DNA from: Caulobacter sp. 73W
GTDB taxonomy: Bacteria; Pseudomonadota; Alphaproteobacteria; Caulobacterales; Caulobacteraceae
NCBI RefSeq assembly: GCF_041021955.1
Contig: NZ_CP158375.1
Location: forward strand, 3,770,501-3,834,500
Length of the DNA: 64,000 bases
Reading direction: 5' to 3'
Position 1 is the stretch's first letter. Each line of letters opens with the position of its first letter. Positions 18,306 to 28,274 of the stretch are shown here, one piece after another. Made by a program: the position numbers and the translations under genes. The notes beneath the pieces were generated by a model, which saw only the letters and a program-made list of their open reading frames with translations, ran no database searches and was not told where the DNA came from.

Positions 18306-18890
18306 ATGACCAACGAAGACGTTCTCGCTGAATTCCGTGGCGCCGGCGCCCTGCGCGAAGGCCACTTTGTGTTGTCGAGCGGGCTGCACAGCCCGGTGTT
18401 CCTGCAGAAGAACCTGGTGTTCATGGACACCACGCGCTGCGAACGCCTGTGCAAGGCCCTGGCCGCCAAGATCACCGCCCAGGTGGGCAAGGTGGACGTG
18501 GCGATCTCGCCCGCGGTGGGCGGCATCATTCCCGGCTACGAGACGGCCCGCCATCTGGGCGTCCGGTCGCTGTACGTCGAGCGCGCCGACGGCGAGTTCA
18601 AGCTGCGTCGCGGCTTCACCGTCGAGCCGGGCGAGAAGGTCGTCATGGTCGAGGATATCGTCACCACCGGTCTGTCGTCGCGCGAGTGCATCGCCGCGAT
18701 CAAGGCGGCGGGCGGCGAGGTCGTGGCCGCGGCCTGCATCGTCGATCGCTCCGGCGGCCGCGCGGACGTGGGCGTGCCGCTGATCGCCCTGGCCACCCTG
18801 GACGTGCCGGCCTATCCGGCCGACGCCCTGCCGCCGGAACTGGCGGCCATCCCGGTTCAGGATCCGGGCAGCCGGAGGCTGAAGGCGTGA
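18306..18890 (+). CDS. pyrE: Orotate phosphoribosyltransferase
   Basis: PyrE joins orotate to PRPP in UMP synthesis. The 194-residue protein has the substrate region [17 protein letters not shown] and the PRPP loop [17 protein letters not shown] 18306 gives the expected N-terminus; another ATG lies in frame at 18294. It is the first gene of a seven-gene run to recO with overlapping or nearly touching ends apart from a 105-base gap before lepB. Its stop overlaps the pdxJ start (GTGA). Confidence 0.96.
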   Translation: MTNEDVLAEFRGAGALREGHFVLSSGLHSPVFLQKNLVFMDTTRCERLCKALAAKITAQVGKVDVAISPAVGGIIPGYETARHLGVRSLYVERADGEFKLRRGFTVEPGEKVVMVEDIVTTGLSSRECIAAIKAAGGEVVAAACIVDRSGGRADVGVPLIALATLDVPAYPADALPPELAAIPVQDPGSRRLKA

Positions 18891-19633
18891 CGCTGCGGCT
18901 CGGGGTCAATATCGACCACGTGGCGACCATCCGGAACGCCCGCGGCGAGACCTATCCCGAACCCACCCGCGCGGCGGAACTGGCCCTGGCGGCCGGCGCC
19001 GACGGGATCACCGCGCACCTGCGCGAGGATCGGCGCCATATCTCCGACCGCGACATCGAGGAGCTGTCGGACCTGTGCCGCCGGCGCGGCAAGCCGCTGA
19101 ACCTGGAGATGGCGGTCACCGACGAGATGCTGGGCATCGCCCTGAAGCATCATCCCCACGCCGCCTGCCTGGTGCCCGAGCGGCGCGAGGAAGTGACGAC
19201 CGAAGGCGGCCTGGACGTCGTGAAGGGCCAAAACAGCATCGGCCCGACCGTCGCCGCCCTGCGCGAGGCCGGCAGCCGGGTGTCCCTGTTCATCGAGGCC
19301 GATCCGGCCCAGATCGAGATGTCCCACAAGCTGGGCGCCCATGTGGTCGAGCTGCACACCGGCGCGTTCTGCGACGCCATGCGGGCAGGGGAGAACGACC
19401 GCTCGGCCGCCATCCTGCAGCGCCTGAAGGACGGCGCGGCCCTGGCGCAGAGCCTGGGGCTGGAGGTCCACGCCGGCCACGGCATCGACTACGCGACGGT
19501 CAAACCCATCGCCGCCATCTCGCAGGTGATGGAGCTGAACATCGGCCATTTCCTGATCGGAGAGGCGATCTTCGTCGGCCTTGCCGAGGCCATGCGCCGG
19601 ATGCGCAACCTCATGAACGAGGCGCGCGCGTGA
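18887..19633 (+). CDS. pdxJ: Pyridoxine 5'-phosphate synthase
   Basis: PdxJ condenses 3-amino-2-oxopropyl phosphate with deoxyxylulose 5-phosphate, the last ring-forming step of DXP-dependent vitamin B6 synthesis. The 248-residue TIM barrel shows [39 protein letters not shown] and [11 protein letters not shown]. The GTG start overlaps the pyrE stop and its own stop overlaps the acpS GTG start. The pdxJ-acpS pairing is widespread in proteobacteria. Confidence 0.97.
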   Translation: MTLRLGVNIDHVATIRNARGETYPEPTRAAELALAAGADGITAHLREDRRHISDRDIEELSDLCRRRGKPLNLEMAVTDEMLGIALKHHPHAACLVPERREEVTTEGGLDVVKGQNSIGPTVAALREAGSRVSLFIEADPAQIEMSHKLGAHVVELHTGAFCDAMRAGENDRSAAILQRLKDGAALAQSLGLEVHAGHGIDYATVKPIAAISQVMELNIGHFLIGEAIFVGLAEAMRRMRNLMNEARA

Positions 19634-20043
19634 TCATCGGCATCGGTTCGGACCTGTGCGACATCCGCCGGATCCAGAAATCTCTGGACCGGTTCGACCA
19701 GCGCTTCACCAATCGCCTCTTCACCGAGGTCGAGCGGACCCGGTCCGAGCGCAAGCCCGACCGCGCCTCCAGCTACGCCAAGCGCTTCGCCGCCAAGGAG
19801 GCCTGCGCCAAGGCCCTGGGCACGGGCGTGCCGCGCCGGGGCGTGCATTGGGCCGACATGGGTGTGGTCAATCTGCGCTCCGGCCAGCCGACCATGGCCC
19901 TGACCGGCGGGGCGGCCGAACGACTGGCCGAGCTGATTCCCGAGGGCATGGTTCCGGTCATCCACCTGTCGCTGACGGACGATCATCCCTACGCTCAGGC
20001 CTTCGTGATCATCGAGGCGCTGCCGGCTCCGCAGGGCTCCTGA
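19630..20043 (+). CDS. acpS: Holo-[acyl-carrier-protein] synthase
   Basis: AcpS transfers 4'-phosphopantetheine from CoA to the acyl carrier protein. The 137-residue protein has [14 protein letters not shown] with the metal-binding Asp, and [18 protein letters not shown] with the second acidic ligand. The start is a GTG overlapping the pdxJ stop by four bases. Length and motif spacing are normal. Confidence 0.96.
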   Translation: MIIGIGSDLCDIRRIQKSLDRFDQRFTNRLFTEVERTRSERKPDRASSYAKRFAAKEACAKALGTGVPRRGVHWADMGVVNLRSGQPTMALTGGAAERLAELIPEGMVPVIHLSLTDDHPYAQAFVIIEALPAPQGS

Positions 20044-20148
20044 CGGCCTCCTAACGCCGAAGTAACGGGCGGGACGCTTGCCGGACCCGTATGCAGCGTC
20101 TAGCTAGGCGCAATCATCGCGCGTGCGCGTACAAAGGACCCTTCCGGC

Positions 20149-20913
20149 ATGACCGAAGCCGCCGAGCAGAAACCCAGCGCCGTCAGCGAGTTCGTGGAGA
20201 TCGTCAAGACGGTCGTCTACGCCCTGCTGATCGCCCTCGTCCTGCGGGTTCTGCTGTTCCAGCCGTTCACGATCCCCTCGGCCTCCATGGAACCGACGGT
20301 GCTGGAAGGCGACTACATCATCGTCTCCAAGTTCTCGTACGGGTACAGCCGCCACTCGATCCCGTTCAGCCCGCCTCTGTTCGAGGGCCGGATCTTCGCC
20401 AGCACGCCCAAGCGCGGCGACGTCATCGTCTTCAAGCTGCCCCGCGACGACCGCACCGACTACATCAAGCGCCTGATCGGCCTGCCCGGCGACCGCATCC
20501 AGGTGCGCGGCGGCGTGGTGCTGATCAACGGCAAGGAACTGCCGCGCGAGATGCTGGACTTGGTCGAGGTCGACACCGGCTACGGCTTCAGCCGCGCCGT
20601 GCAGCAGTTCATGGAAACCAATCCGGAAGGCCGCAAGTACACCACCTACGACTTCGGTCCCGACGGCGAGCTGGATGACACCGGCGTCTATGTCGTGCCG
20701 GAAGGCCACTACTTCTTCATGGGCGACAACCGCGACAACTCCATCGACAGCCGCGTGCCGATGGAAGTCGGCGTGGGCATGGTTCCGGCCGAGAACCTGG
20801 TCGGCAAGGCCCAGATCATCCTGCTGTCCTGGAACAAGGGCGCGGCGCTGTTCAAGCCCTGGACCTGGGTGCTCGACGCCCGTCCGAGCCGGTTCGCCAA
20901 AGTCATTCGATGA
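20149..20913 (+). CDS. lepB: Signal peptidase I
   Basis: The 254-residue inner-membrane serine protease removes signal peptides from exported proteins. One N-terminal membrane helix ([19 protein letters not shown]) precedes the catalytic Ser in [19 protein letters not shown], the catalytic Lys in [13 protein letters not shown] and box [18 protein letters not shown] precedes the ATG. The 105 bases upstream could carry a separate promoter, since this is the only sizeable gap in the pyrE-recO run. The stop overlaps the rnc start (ATGA). Confidence 0.96.
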   Translation: MTEAAEQKPSAVSEFVEIVKTVVYALLIALVLRVLLFQPFTIPSASMEPTVLEGDYIIVSKFSYGYSRHSIPFSPPLFEGRIFASTPKRGDVIVFKLPRDDRTDYIKRLIGLPGDRIQVRGGVVLINGKELPREMLDLVEVDTGYGFSRAVQQFMETNPEGRKYTTYDFGPDGELDDTGVYVVPEGHYFFMGDNRDNSIDSRVPMEVGVGMVPAENLVGKAQIILLSWNKGAALFKPWTWVLDARPSRFAKVIR

Positions 20914-21602
20914 ATGCCCGCGTCGAAGCTGTAGAGCGGCTGGAAGCGCGGATCGGCTACGTCTTCAAGGATCGCGCCCTGCTTGAGCGCGCCCTGACCC
21001 ACGCCAGCGTCGGCGACGGGGCCAAGAAGACCGAGGACAACGAGGTTCTGGAGTTCGTGGGCGACCGCGTCCTGGGTCTGGTCGTCGCCGAGGCCCTGGC
21101 GGAGCGTCATCCCAAGGCCAAGGAAGGCGAGCTCGCCCCGCTGCTGAACGGGCTGGTCAGCCGCGAGACCTGCGCGAAGGTGGCGCGGGAGATCGACCTG
21201 GGCTCGGCCCTGCGCATGTCGGCCTCGGCCACCAAGATCGGGGTGCGCGAACGCGGCTCGGTCCTGGCCGGGGGCTGCGAGGCGCTGATCGCCGCGCTCT
21301 ACAAGGACGGCGGCCTGCCGGCGGCTCAGGAAGTGATCCTGAACCTGTGGGCGGAAGCCTTCGAGGCCGGCCCGAAGAGCCGCCGCGATTCCAAGACCCA
21401 ACTTCAGGAATGGGCGCAGGGCGGTGGTCGCCCGCTGCCCGCCTATGAGGTCACCGGCCGGACCGGACCCGATCATGCGCCGATCTTCACCGTGCAGGTG
21501 AGCGTCAAGGGCGTCGAACCCGTGACCGCCGAAGGGCGTTCGCGACAGGAAGCAGAAAAGGCGGCCGCGCGAGCCATGCTCGACCGCGAGGGCCAGAAAT
21601 GA
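20910..21602 (+). CDS. rnc: Ribonuclease III
   Basis: This 230-residue double-strand-specific RNase matures rRNA and mRNAs. The catalytic signature [20 protein letters not shown] lies near residue 45, a second acidic motif in [14 protein letters not shown], and the C-terminal dsRNA-binding domain spans about residues 155-230 ([29 protein letters not shown]). It overlaps lepB and era by four bases on each side, matching the conserved lepB-rnc-era cluster. Confidence 0.97.
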   Translation: MNARVEAVERLEARIGYVFKDRALLERALTHASVGDGAKKTEDNEVLEFVGDRVLGLVVAEALAERHPKAKEGELAPLLNGLVSRETCAKVAREIDLGSALRMSASATKIGVRERGSVLAGGCEALIAALYKDGGLPAAQEVILNLWAEAFEAGPKSRRDSKTQLQEWAQGGGRPLPAYEVTGRTGPDHAPIFTVQVSVKGVEPVTAEGRSRQEAEKAAARAMLDREGQK

Positions 21603-22543
21603 CTGAACAGAACACCCGGGCCGGTTTCGCGGCCATCATCGGCGCCCCGAACGCCGGCAAGTCCACCCTGGTCAACCGACTGGTGGGGGCCAAGGTCTCC
21701 ATCGTCACCCAGAAGGTGCAGACCACGCGCTTCCCCGTGCGGGGCGTGGCTATCGAGGGCGACGCCCAGATCGTGCTGGTCGACACGCCCGGCATCTTCA
21801 AGCCGCGCCGCCGCCTGGACCGCGCCATGGTCCGCTCCGCCTGGAGCGGGGCCGAGGGGGCCGAGACGGTGGTTCACCTGGTCGACGTGCAGGCCGAACT
21901 GGCCGTGCGTGAAAGCGGCGCCAAGGCGGGCGATCACCGCTCGGTCGAGGACGTCCAGACCATCATCCAGGGTCTGAAGGAAGCTGGCCGCCAGGTGATC
22001 CTGGCCCTGAACAAGATCGACGGCATCAAGCGCGAGACGCTGCTGGCGGTGACCAAGGAGCTGTTCGACACCGGCGTCTATTCGGAGGTCTTCATGATCT
22101 CCGCCACCAAGGGCGAGGGCGTCGACGACCTGAAGGCGCGCCTGGCCGAGCTGATGCCGGCCGGCCCGTGGCTCTATCCGGAAGACCAGACCGCCGACCT
22201 GCCGGTCCGCCTGCTGGCCGCCGAGATCACGCGTGAGAAGGTCTATCTGCGCGTTCACGAAGAGCTGCCCTACGCGGCCAGCGTGGAGACCACGGCCTTC
22301 GAGGAACGCCAGGACGGTTCGGTCCGCATCGAGCAGACCATCCTGGTCGAGCGTGACGGCCAGCGCGCCATCATCATCGGCAAGGGCGGCCAGACCCTGA
22401 AGTGGATCGGCGAAGCCTCGCGCACCGAGCTGACCGACATCCTCGACCGTAAGGTCCACCTGTTCCTGCATGTGAAGGTCAAGGAGAACTGGGCCGAGGA
22501 GCGGGGCACCTATTCGGACCTGGGCCTGGACTTCGACGTCTGA
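21599..22543 (+). CDS. era: GTPase Era
   Basis: Era binds the 3' end of 16S rRNA and helps 30S assembly. The 314-residue protein shows G1 [11 protein letters not shown]2 around TTRFPVRG, G3 DTPGIF, G4 NKID and a C-terminal KH domain ([17 protein letters not shown]). It starts within the rnc stop and ends four bases before recO. Confidence 0.97.
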   Translation: MTEQNTRAGFAAIIGAPNAGKSTLVNRLVGAKVSIVTQKVQTTRFPVRGVAIEGDAQIVLVDTPGIFKPRRRLDRAMVRSAWSGAEGAETVVHLVDVQAELAVRESGAKAGDHRSVEDVQTIIQGLKEAGRQVILALNKIDGIKRETLLAVTKELFDTGVYSEVFMISATKGEGVDDLKARLAELMPAGPWLYPEDQTADLPVRLLAAEITREKVYLRVHEELPYAASVETTAFEERQDGSVRIEQTILVERDGQRAIIIGKGGQTLKWIGEASRTELTDILDRKVHLFLHVKVKENWAEERGTYSDLGLDFDV

Positions 22544-22547
22544 TCCG

Positions 22548-23279
22548 ATGGAGTGGGAGGACGACGCCTTCGTGCTGTCCGCCCGCGCCCATGGCGAGAG
22601 CGGCGCCATCGTCGAGCTGCTGACCGCCGAGCGGGGCAAGTTCGCTGCCCATGTCGCCGGCGGGACCTCGCGGCGGATGAAGCCGATCCTGCAGGCGGGA
22701 AGCCGCGTCATCGTCCGCTATCGCGCCCGGGTCTCCGACCAGCTGGGTTCCGCCCATGTGGAGCCGGTGGGCGAGGGGGTCGGGGCGCTGTTCGACGATC
22801 CGCTGGCCCTGGCGGGTCTGGCGTCCGCCGCCGCCGTGGCCGCCGCCGCCCTGCCGGAGCGGGAGCCGCATCCCGGCGCGTTCATGGCGTTCGAGGCCCT
22901 GGTCTCCGCCCTCAGCTGGCCGGAGATCTGGCCGGCTGTCTATGTGCGCTTCGAGGCGGGCCTGCTGGCGGAGCTTGGCTTTGGCCTGGACCTGTCCAAG
23001 TGCGCTGCGACGGGCGCGCTGGATGACCTGATCTATGTCAGCCCGCGCACCGGCCGGGCGGTCAGCCGCGAAGCGGGCGAGCCGTACAAGGACAAGCTCT
23101 TCCCCCTGCCGATGTTCATGCTGACGGCGCAGGGCGGCCTTGGCCCGGGCGACGTGAAGGCCGGGCTCGACATCACCGGCCACTTCCTGGAGCAGTTCGT
23201 GTTCGGACCGCTCAACCGCCCCTTGCCGCCGGCGCGGGTCTGGCTGACCGACAAGCTGGCGGACAGCGACCGGCTTTAG
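22548..23279 (+). CDS. recO: DNA repair protein RecO
   Basis: RecO works with RecR (and RecF) to load RecA on SSB-coated gaps. The 243-residue protein opens MEWEDDAFVLSARAHGESGA, the OB-fold start typical of alphaproteobacterial RecO, and continues VAGGTSRRMKPILQAGS. The second half is helical (EIWPAVYVRFEAGLLAELGF, DLSKCAATG). The four-cysteine zinc site of some RecO proteins is absent, as in relatives. No clear Shine-Dalgarno sequence precedes it, so coupling to era is likely. Confidence 0.95.
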   Translation: MEWEDDAFVLSARAHGESGAIVELLTAERGKFAAHVAGGTSRRMKPILQAGSRVIVRYRARVSDQLGSAHVEPVGEGVGALFDDPLALAGLASAAAVAAAALPEREPHPGAFMAFEALVSALSWPEIWPAVYVRFEAGLLAELGFGLDLSKCAATGALDDLIYVSPRTGRAVSREAGEPYKDKLFPLPMFMLTAQGGLGPGDVKAGLDITGHFLEQFVFGPLNRPLPPARVWLTDKLADSDRL

Positions 23280-23379
23280 GCGCCGAGGGTGTCACGCCCC
23301 GTCGAACCCTGTTCCATGTTGCGCTTGGGCGGATTCAGTCTGCAGCATGCCCTCATTGGGAAGTTCAGGGGGATTTGGG

Positions 23380-25080
23380 ATGTTGAAGCGCGTGTTGGCC
23401 GCGGGTGCGGCTCTGATCTTGTCGGGCGGCGTCGCGGCCGCGCAGGAGCAGGGGGCCAAGCCCGCCGCCCATGCGCCAAAGGCGATGGCGTCGTCCGGCC
23501 ACCCGCTGGTCACCCAGGCCATGCTCGACGTCCTCAAACGCGGCGGCAACGCCATGGACGCGGCCCTGACCGGGGCGATCATGCAGAGCGTGGTCGAGCC
23601 GCAGATGGTCACCCTGGCCGGCGCTCTGTCGGCCCTCTATTACGACGCCAAGACCGGCCAGTATCATTACCTGGACGCTGAACTGGACCACACCGCCAAG
23701 GGCGCGCCCACGGTCGCCGGCTGGGCGCAGGTGACCGGCGGCGGCCCGCCGGTGGAGGTCACCTCTGGCAGCCTGGTGGCGGTTCCGGGCGAGGTCGCGG
23801 GCCTGAAAGCCGCCGCCGACCGGTTCGGAACCCTGAAGTGGAGCCAGTATTGGGAGCCGTCCATACGCCTCGCGGAGAATGGCTTCCCCATGTACTCGTT
23901 CCTGTACGGGGAAATGGCCGATGCGGCGTTGAGCCGGCTTTCAGCTTACCCCTCGGGGCGCGAGGAGTTCCTGCCGAACGGCTATGTCCCGCCGGTGGGC
24001 AGCAAGGTGACCCGTCCGCGCCTGGCCGCCACCATGCGCCGCCTGGCCTCCGACGGGCCAGATTACTTCTACACCGGTGAATGGGGCCGCAAGTTCGTGA
24101 CCGAGGTCCAGAAGACCGGCGGCGCACTCACCCTGGAAGACATGGCCGGCTACAAGGTGCGCTGGGAGCAGCCCCTGAAGTCGAGCTTCAAGGGCCACGA
24201 GATCATCTCCTCGCCGCCGCCGGGCACGGCGGGCTCGCTGATCGCGATGGTGCTGAACATCGCCGAGCCCTGGGACTTCAAGGCGATGGGCCACTACACC
24301 CAGTCGGCCGAGACGCTGTATCGCCTGCGCCAGGCCTTCGCCTTCGCCGAGGACCTGACCGACGGCTACATTCAGGACCCGGCGTCGTTTAACGTGCCCA
24401 GCGACATCCTGCTGTCGAAGAGCTTCGCCAGCCAGCTGACCGGCCTGATCGACGGGGCGATGCCCAAGGCCTCCGTCACCGGCAAGCTGGCGCATGCCGG
24501 CGGCTTCAGCCTGGCCGGCGGGTTCGACCACAGCGACCCGCACGCCTCGGACACCGACCACATCGTGGTCGCCGACAAGGACGGGAACGTCGTCTCTCTG
24601 ACCCACAGCGTCAAAGGCACGACCTTCGCCACCGGCCTGGTGGTGGACGGGGTGGTGGTCAACAGCGGCAACTACTTTCCGGGCAAGAACCTGGGCGAGG
24701 GGCGTCGCGTGGTCGGCGGCTTCCCGCCCACCATGGTCGCCAAGGGCGGTGCGCCGACCCTGGCGCTCGGCTCGCCGGGCCTGACCTCGCGGGCTGTGGC
24801 CCTGACCCTGATCAACTACATCGGCTACGGCATGCCGTTGGAGCAGGCGGTGGATGCGCCCCGCTTCCAGGGTGCGCAGGCGTCCCGGCCCCTAACCATC
24901 GAGGGGCGGCTGTCCGAACAGGCCCGCGCCGACATGAAGGCGCACTACGGCGTCTCGGTGAAGGTCACCACGCCCTACAACTGGCACTTCGGCTCGATCC
25001 ACGCGGTGGCGCGGGAGCCGGACGGTTCGCTGATCGGCATCGCCGACCCGCGGCGGGGTGGTCTGGCGGCGGGGTACTGA
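23380..25080 (+). CDS. Gamma-glutamyltransferase-family protein (periplasmic Ntn hydrolase)
   Basis: The 566-residue precursor has a signal peptide (MLKRVLAAGAALILSGG, cut near AAA). The large-subunit motif GGNAMDAALTGA and the autoprocessing region SDTDHIVVADKDGNVVSLTH follow; Thr392, before DHI, is the expected nucleophile of the small subunit. The family transfers or hydrolyses gamma-glutamyl groups, as in glutathione breakdown, but some members act on other amides. ATG 23380 has GGGGGA upstream; an in-frame start at 23347 adds 11 residues. The last residues (DPRRGGLAAGY) are intact. Confidence 0.9.
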   Translation: MLKRVLAAGAALILSGGVAAAQEQGAKPAAHAPKAMASSGHPLVTQAMLDVLKRGGNAMDAALTGAIMQSVVEPQMVTLAGALSALYYDAKTGQYHYLDAELDHTAKGAPTVAGWAQVTGGGPPVEVTSGSLVAVPGEVAGLKAAADRFGTLKWSQYWEPSIRLAENGFPMYSFLYGEMADAALSRLSAYPSGREEFLPNGYVPPVGSKVTRPRLAATMRRLASDGPDYFYTGEWGRKFVTEVQKTGGALTLEDMAGYKVRWEQPLKSSFKGHEIISSPPPGTAGSLIAMVLNIAEPWDFKAMGHYTQSAETLYRLRQAFAFAEDLTDGYIQDPASFNVPSDILLSKSFASQLTGLIDGAMPKASVTGKLAHAGGFSLAGGFDHSDPHASDTDHIVVADKDGNVVSLTHSVKGTTFATGLVVDGVVVNSGNYFPGKNLGEGRRVVGGFPPTMVAKGGAPTLALGSPGLTSRAVALTLINYIGYGMPLEQAVDAPRFQGAQASRPLTIEGRLSEQARADMKAHYGVSVKVTTPYNWHFGSIHAVAREPDGSLIGIADPRRGGLAAGY

Positions 25081-25124
25081 CGGGGCGTCGTGGGGAAGTG
25101 CTTGCGAACGGCGATATCTCGGCT

Positions 25125-25241
25125 ATGACCACAGCCATGCTTCGCGCCGGCAAACAACAGGTCCAACAGCAGCAACGTCGCCAGACTGGCGGCGCGGCGG
25201 CGCTTGGGCGTGGGCGAGGCGGGAGACTGGGCGGCCGATAG
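25125..25241 (+). CDS. Candidate Gln-rich leader peptide upstream of the LysE-type gene
   Basis: A 38-codon ORF carries a cluster in which seven of ten codons, 11 to 20, are Gln (KQQVQQQQRRQ; both CAA and CAG). It is followed after 33 bases by an intrinsic-type terminator hairpin and then by the exporter gene, the layout of an attenuator. The Shine-Dalgarno sequence is poor and the arginine- and glycine-rich tail is unremarkable, so chance low complexity is possible. It is reported because of the arrangement rather than any known homologue. Confidence 0.3.
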   Translation: MTTAMLRAGKQQVQQQQRRQTGGAAALGRGRGGRLGGR

Positions 25242-25274
25242 GCCCGAAAACTCCGACAACTCCACGAGAACCCG

Positions 25275-25304
25275 AAAGCCCCGCGACGACGTCGCGGGGC
25301 TTTT
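25275..25304 (+). terminator. Strong hairpin with T run before the LysE-type gene
   Basis: A perfect 13-base-pair stem (arms AAAGCCCCGCGAC and GTCGCGGGGCTTT, loop GAC) ends in TTTTC. It sits 195 bases after the gamma-glutamyltransferase stop and 29 bases before the exporter start. It may terminate the upstream gene, or act as an attenuator for the downstream one. The left arm could also pair, with one G-U, with GTCGTGGGG near 25087. Confidence 0.75.
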
Positions 25305-25332
25305 CGCATTTTGACGCAAAGGATTGAAATCA

Positions 25333-25941
25333 ATGTCTCTTCTGTTCCTGAAGGCCATGGGGATCGGCCTGGCCGTGGCCGCGCCCGTCGGACCCATGAG
25401 TCTTCTGTGCATGCGGCGGACCCTGACCGATGGATGGCGGCCGGGCCTGGCGACCGGGGCCGGGATCGCCCTGGGCGACGGGGTCTATGCGGCGGTGGCC
25501 GCCCTGGGTTTCGCCGGCGTGTCGGCCTTCATGCTGGAATACGAGAAGCCGCTGCACCTGGCCGCCGGATTGTTCCTGATCTGGCTGGGCCTGCGGTCTT
25601 TCTGGCGCAAGGCGGACGCGCAAGCCGCGCCGGGGCTCCATGCCGCCTGGCCCAAGGCGCTGGGCTCGGCCCTCCTGCTCACCCTGACCAACCCGCCGAC
25701 CATCATCATGTTCGTGGCGATCTTCGCGGCCTTGGCGCCCAAGACCGGCTTCAGCCCCTCGGCGGCGGCCACGACCACCCTGGGCGTGCTGGTAGGCTCG
25801 ATGCTGTGGTGGTGCGTGATCGTCGCCGGCGTCTCGGTCTTCCGCCACGCCATCGGCGTCAGGGCGCGCCGCTGGATCGACCGAATGAGCGGCGCGGTGC
25901 TGATGTTGTGCGGCGCTCTGGAGCTGCGGAGGGCGATTTGA
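25333..25941 (+). CDS. LysE/RhtB-family amino-acid exporter
   Basis: The 202-residue inner-membrane protein has about six hydrophobic segments and the family signature AAPVGPMSLLCMRRTL at the first helix, GDGVYAAVAALGF next and LTLTNPPTIIMFVAIFAAL in the middle. LysE/RhtB proteins export amino acids such as lysine, threonine or homoserine; the substrate is unknown here. AAAGGA precedes ATG 25333; a TTG three codons earlier is an alternative. The terminator-like hairpin just upstream suggests conditional expression. Confidence 0.88.
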   Translation: MSLLFLKAMGIGLAVAAPVGPMSLLCMRRTLTDGWRPGLATGAGIALGDGVYAAVAALGFAGVSAFMLEYEKPLHLAAGLFLIWLGLRSFWRKADAQAAPGLHAAWPKALGSALLLTLTNPPTIIMFVAIFAALAPKTGFSPSAAATTTLGVLVGSMLWWCVIVAGVSVFRHAIGVRARRWIDRMSGAVLMLCGALELRRAI

Positions 25942-26021
25942 CGCCATTTCGCCGCCGTCATTGGGGGACAAGGTCGCTGGGCCTGACTAAATAGTCGGCT
26001 CTGACTTACAATCGATTCGGA

Positions 26022-28274
26022 ATGAACAAGCCTTTCCTCCCCCCTGGCGGTGACGGCGGCGACGACCGCATCATCGAAGAGCCGCTCAGCGAGGCGCTGT
26101 CCAAGCGCTATCTCGCCTATGCCCTGTCGACCATCAGTTCGCGGGCCCTGCCGGACGTGCGCGACGGGTTGAAGCCCGTTCACCGGCGCGTGCTCTACGC
26201 CATGCACAACATGCGCCTGAACCCCGAGGCCGCCGCGCGCAAGTGCGCCAAGGTGGTCGGCGAGGTGATGGGTAACTTCCACCCGCACGGCGACCAGTCG
26301 ATCTATGACGCCCTGGTGCGTCTGGCCCAGGACTTCGCCCAGCGCATCCCGCTGGTCGAGGGGCAGGGCAACTTCGGCAATATCGACGGCGATAACGCCG
26401 CGGCCATGCGCTACACCGAATGCCGGATGACGGAGGCGGCGACGCTTCTGCTCGACGGCATCAACGAGAACGCGGTCGATTTCCGTCCCACCTATGATGG
26501 CCAGGACGAAGAACCGACGGTCTTGCCGGCCGGCTTCCCGAACCTGCTGGCCAACGGCTCGTCTGGCATCGCGGTCGGCATGGCCACCTCGATCCCGCCG
26601 CACAACGCGGCGGAGCTGATCGACGCCTGCCTGGTGCTGCTGCAACGTCCGGACGCGACCACCGCCGACCTGATGGAGCGCGTGCTGGGTCCGGACTTTC
26701 CGACCGGCGGCGTCATCGTCGAGCCGAAGTCGTCCCTGCTGGAGACCTACGAGACCGGCCGCGGCGGCGTTCGCGTCCGCGCCAAGTGGGAGAAGGAAGA
26801 AACGGGGCGGGGGACGTACCAGATCGTCGTCACCGAGATTCCGTACCAGGTGAAGAAGTCCGATCTGGTCGAGCAGCTGGCCGACCTGATCGACAGCAAG
26901 AAGGCCGCCCTGCTGGGCGACGTGCGCGACGAGAGCGCCGAGGACGTTCGTCTGGTCCTCGAGCCCAAGAACCGCAACGTCGAGCCCGAAGTGCTGATGG
27001 AGAGCCTGTTCAAGCTCTCGGCGCTGGAGCAGCGCTTCCCGGTCAACATGAACGTGCTGGACGCGCGGGGCACCCCGGGCGTCATGGGGCTGAAGCCGGC
27101 GCTGAAGGCGTTCCTTGATCACCGCCGCGAGGTGCTGGTCCGCCGCGCCCGCTTCCGCCTCGACAAGATCGAGGCCCGCCTGCACATCCTGGCCGGCCTG
27201 CTGATCGCCTACCTCAACCTGGACGAGGTGATCCGCATCGTCCGCTACGAGGACGAGCCGAAGCAGAAGCTGATCGCCGCGTTCGAGCTGACCGACATCC
27301 AGGCCGACGCCATCCTCAACACCCGCCTGCGCCAACTGGCCAAGCTGGAGGAGATGGAGATCCGCCGCGAGCACGCCGAACTGGCGGAAGAGCGCGACGG
27401 CATCCTGGCCATGCTGGCCTCCGACGACGCCCAGTGGAAGCTGGTCGGCGTGGGCCTGCGCGACGTGCGAGAGACCCTGGGCCCGGGCACTGAGCTGGGC
27501 AAGCGCCGTTCGGCCTTCGCCGACGCGCCGCAGGTCGATACCGAAGCCGCCCTGGAAGCCATGATCCCGCGTGAGCCGATCACGGTCATCCTGTCCGACA
27601 AGGGCTGGATCCGCGCGGCCAAGGGCAAGGTCGAGGATCCTTCGGAACTGAAGTTCAAGGAAGGCGACAAGCTGGGCTTCGTCGTTCCGGCCGAGACCAC
27701 CGACAAGCTGCTGATCTTCGCCTCGGACGGACGGTTCTTCACCATCGGCTGCGACAAGCTGCCGAGCGCACGCGGGCATGGCGAGCCGCTGCGCCTGATG
27801 ATCGACCTGGACGACAAGGTGAAGATCATCGACGTCTTCCCGCACAAGCCGGGCCGCAAGCGCTTCATGGCGTCCAAGGCCGGCTACGGCTTCCTGATGC
27901 CGGAGGAGGAGGCCTTGGCCAACCGCCGCGCCGGCAAGCAGGTGATGACCGTCGACGACAAGGGCGCCCTGAGCTGCACCGAGGTCATCGGCGACCAGGT
28001 GGCGGTGATCGGCGACAACGCCAAGATCCTGATCTTCCCGCTGGAAGAGCTGCCGGAAATGCCGCGCGGCAAGGGCGTGAAGCTGCAGAGCTACCGTGAG
28101 GGCGGCCTGCGCGACACCCTGGTCTTCAACCAGGAGACCGGTCCCGCCTGGATCGACACCGCGGGGCGTCGCCGTGAGTGGATGGAATGGCGCGAGTGGA
28201 TCGGCAAGCGCGCGGGGGCCGGCAAGCTGGCGCCCAAGGGCTTCCCGACAAGCAAGCGGTTCCGGCCAAAATGA
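26022..28274 (+). CDS. parC: DNA topoisomerase IV subunit A
   Basis: This 750-residue subunit cuts and rejoins DNA in the ParC2E2 enzyme that decatenates daughter chromosomes. [18 protein letters not shown] and [20 protein letters not shown] form the breakage-reunion core, with catalytic Tyr131 in AAMRYTECR. The C-terminal domain is a degenerate beta-pinwheel and lacks the gyrase GyrA box, which separates it from GyrA. A CcrM-type GATTC site lies just before the start. The stop overlaps the next gene (ATGA). Confidence 0.95.
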   Translation: MNKPFLPPGGDGGDDRIIEEPLSEALSKRYLAYALSTISSRALPDVRDGLKPVHRRVLYAMHNMRLNPEAAARKCAKVVGEVMGNFHPHGDQSIYDALVRLAQDFAQRIPLVEGQGNFGNIDGDNAAAMRYTECRMTEAATLLLDGINENAVDFRPTYDGQDEEPTVLPAGFPNLLANGSSGIAVGMATSIPPHNAAELIDACLVLLQRPDATTADLMERVLGPDFPTGGVIVEPKSSLLETYETGRGGVRVRAKWEKEETGRGTYQIVVTEIPYQVKKSDLVEQLADLIDSKKAALLGDVRDESAEDVRLVLEPKNRNVEPEVLMESLFKLSALEQRFPVNMNVLDARGTPGVMGLKPALKAFLDHRREVLVRRARFRLDKIEARLHILAGLLIAYLNLDEVIRIVRYEDEPKQKLIAAFELTDIQADAILNTRLRQLAKLEEMEIRREHAELAEERDGILAMLASDDAQWKLVGVGLRDVRETLGPGTELGKRRSAFADAPQVDTEAALEAMIPREPITVILSDKGWIRAAKGKVEDPSELKFKEGDKLGFVVPAETTDKLLIFASDGRFFTIGCDKLPSARGHGEPLRLMIDLDDKVKIIDVFPHKPGRKRFMASKAGYGFLMPEEEALANRRAGKQVMTVDDKGALSCTEVIGDQVAVIGDNAKILIFPLEELPEMPRGKGVKLQSYREGGLRDTLVFNQETGPAWIDTAGRRREWMEWREWIGKRAGAGKLAPKGFPTSKRFRPK

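Noticed and set aside
25130..25200. A Leu-rich stretch (LLLLDLL) read on the minus strand, resembling a leucine leader peptide
   Set aside because: No gene lies downstream on the minus strand and the terminator would be upstream, so it cannot act as an attenuator. It is the reverse complement of the CAG/CAA run.
25485..27845. A 786-codon minus-strand frame opposite parC
   Set aside because: Antisense shadow of parC and the exporter gene; it has no recognisable domain and the typical low-complexity composition.
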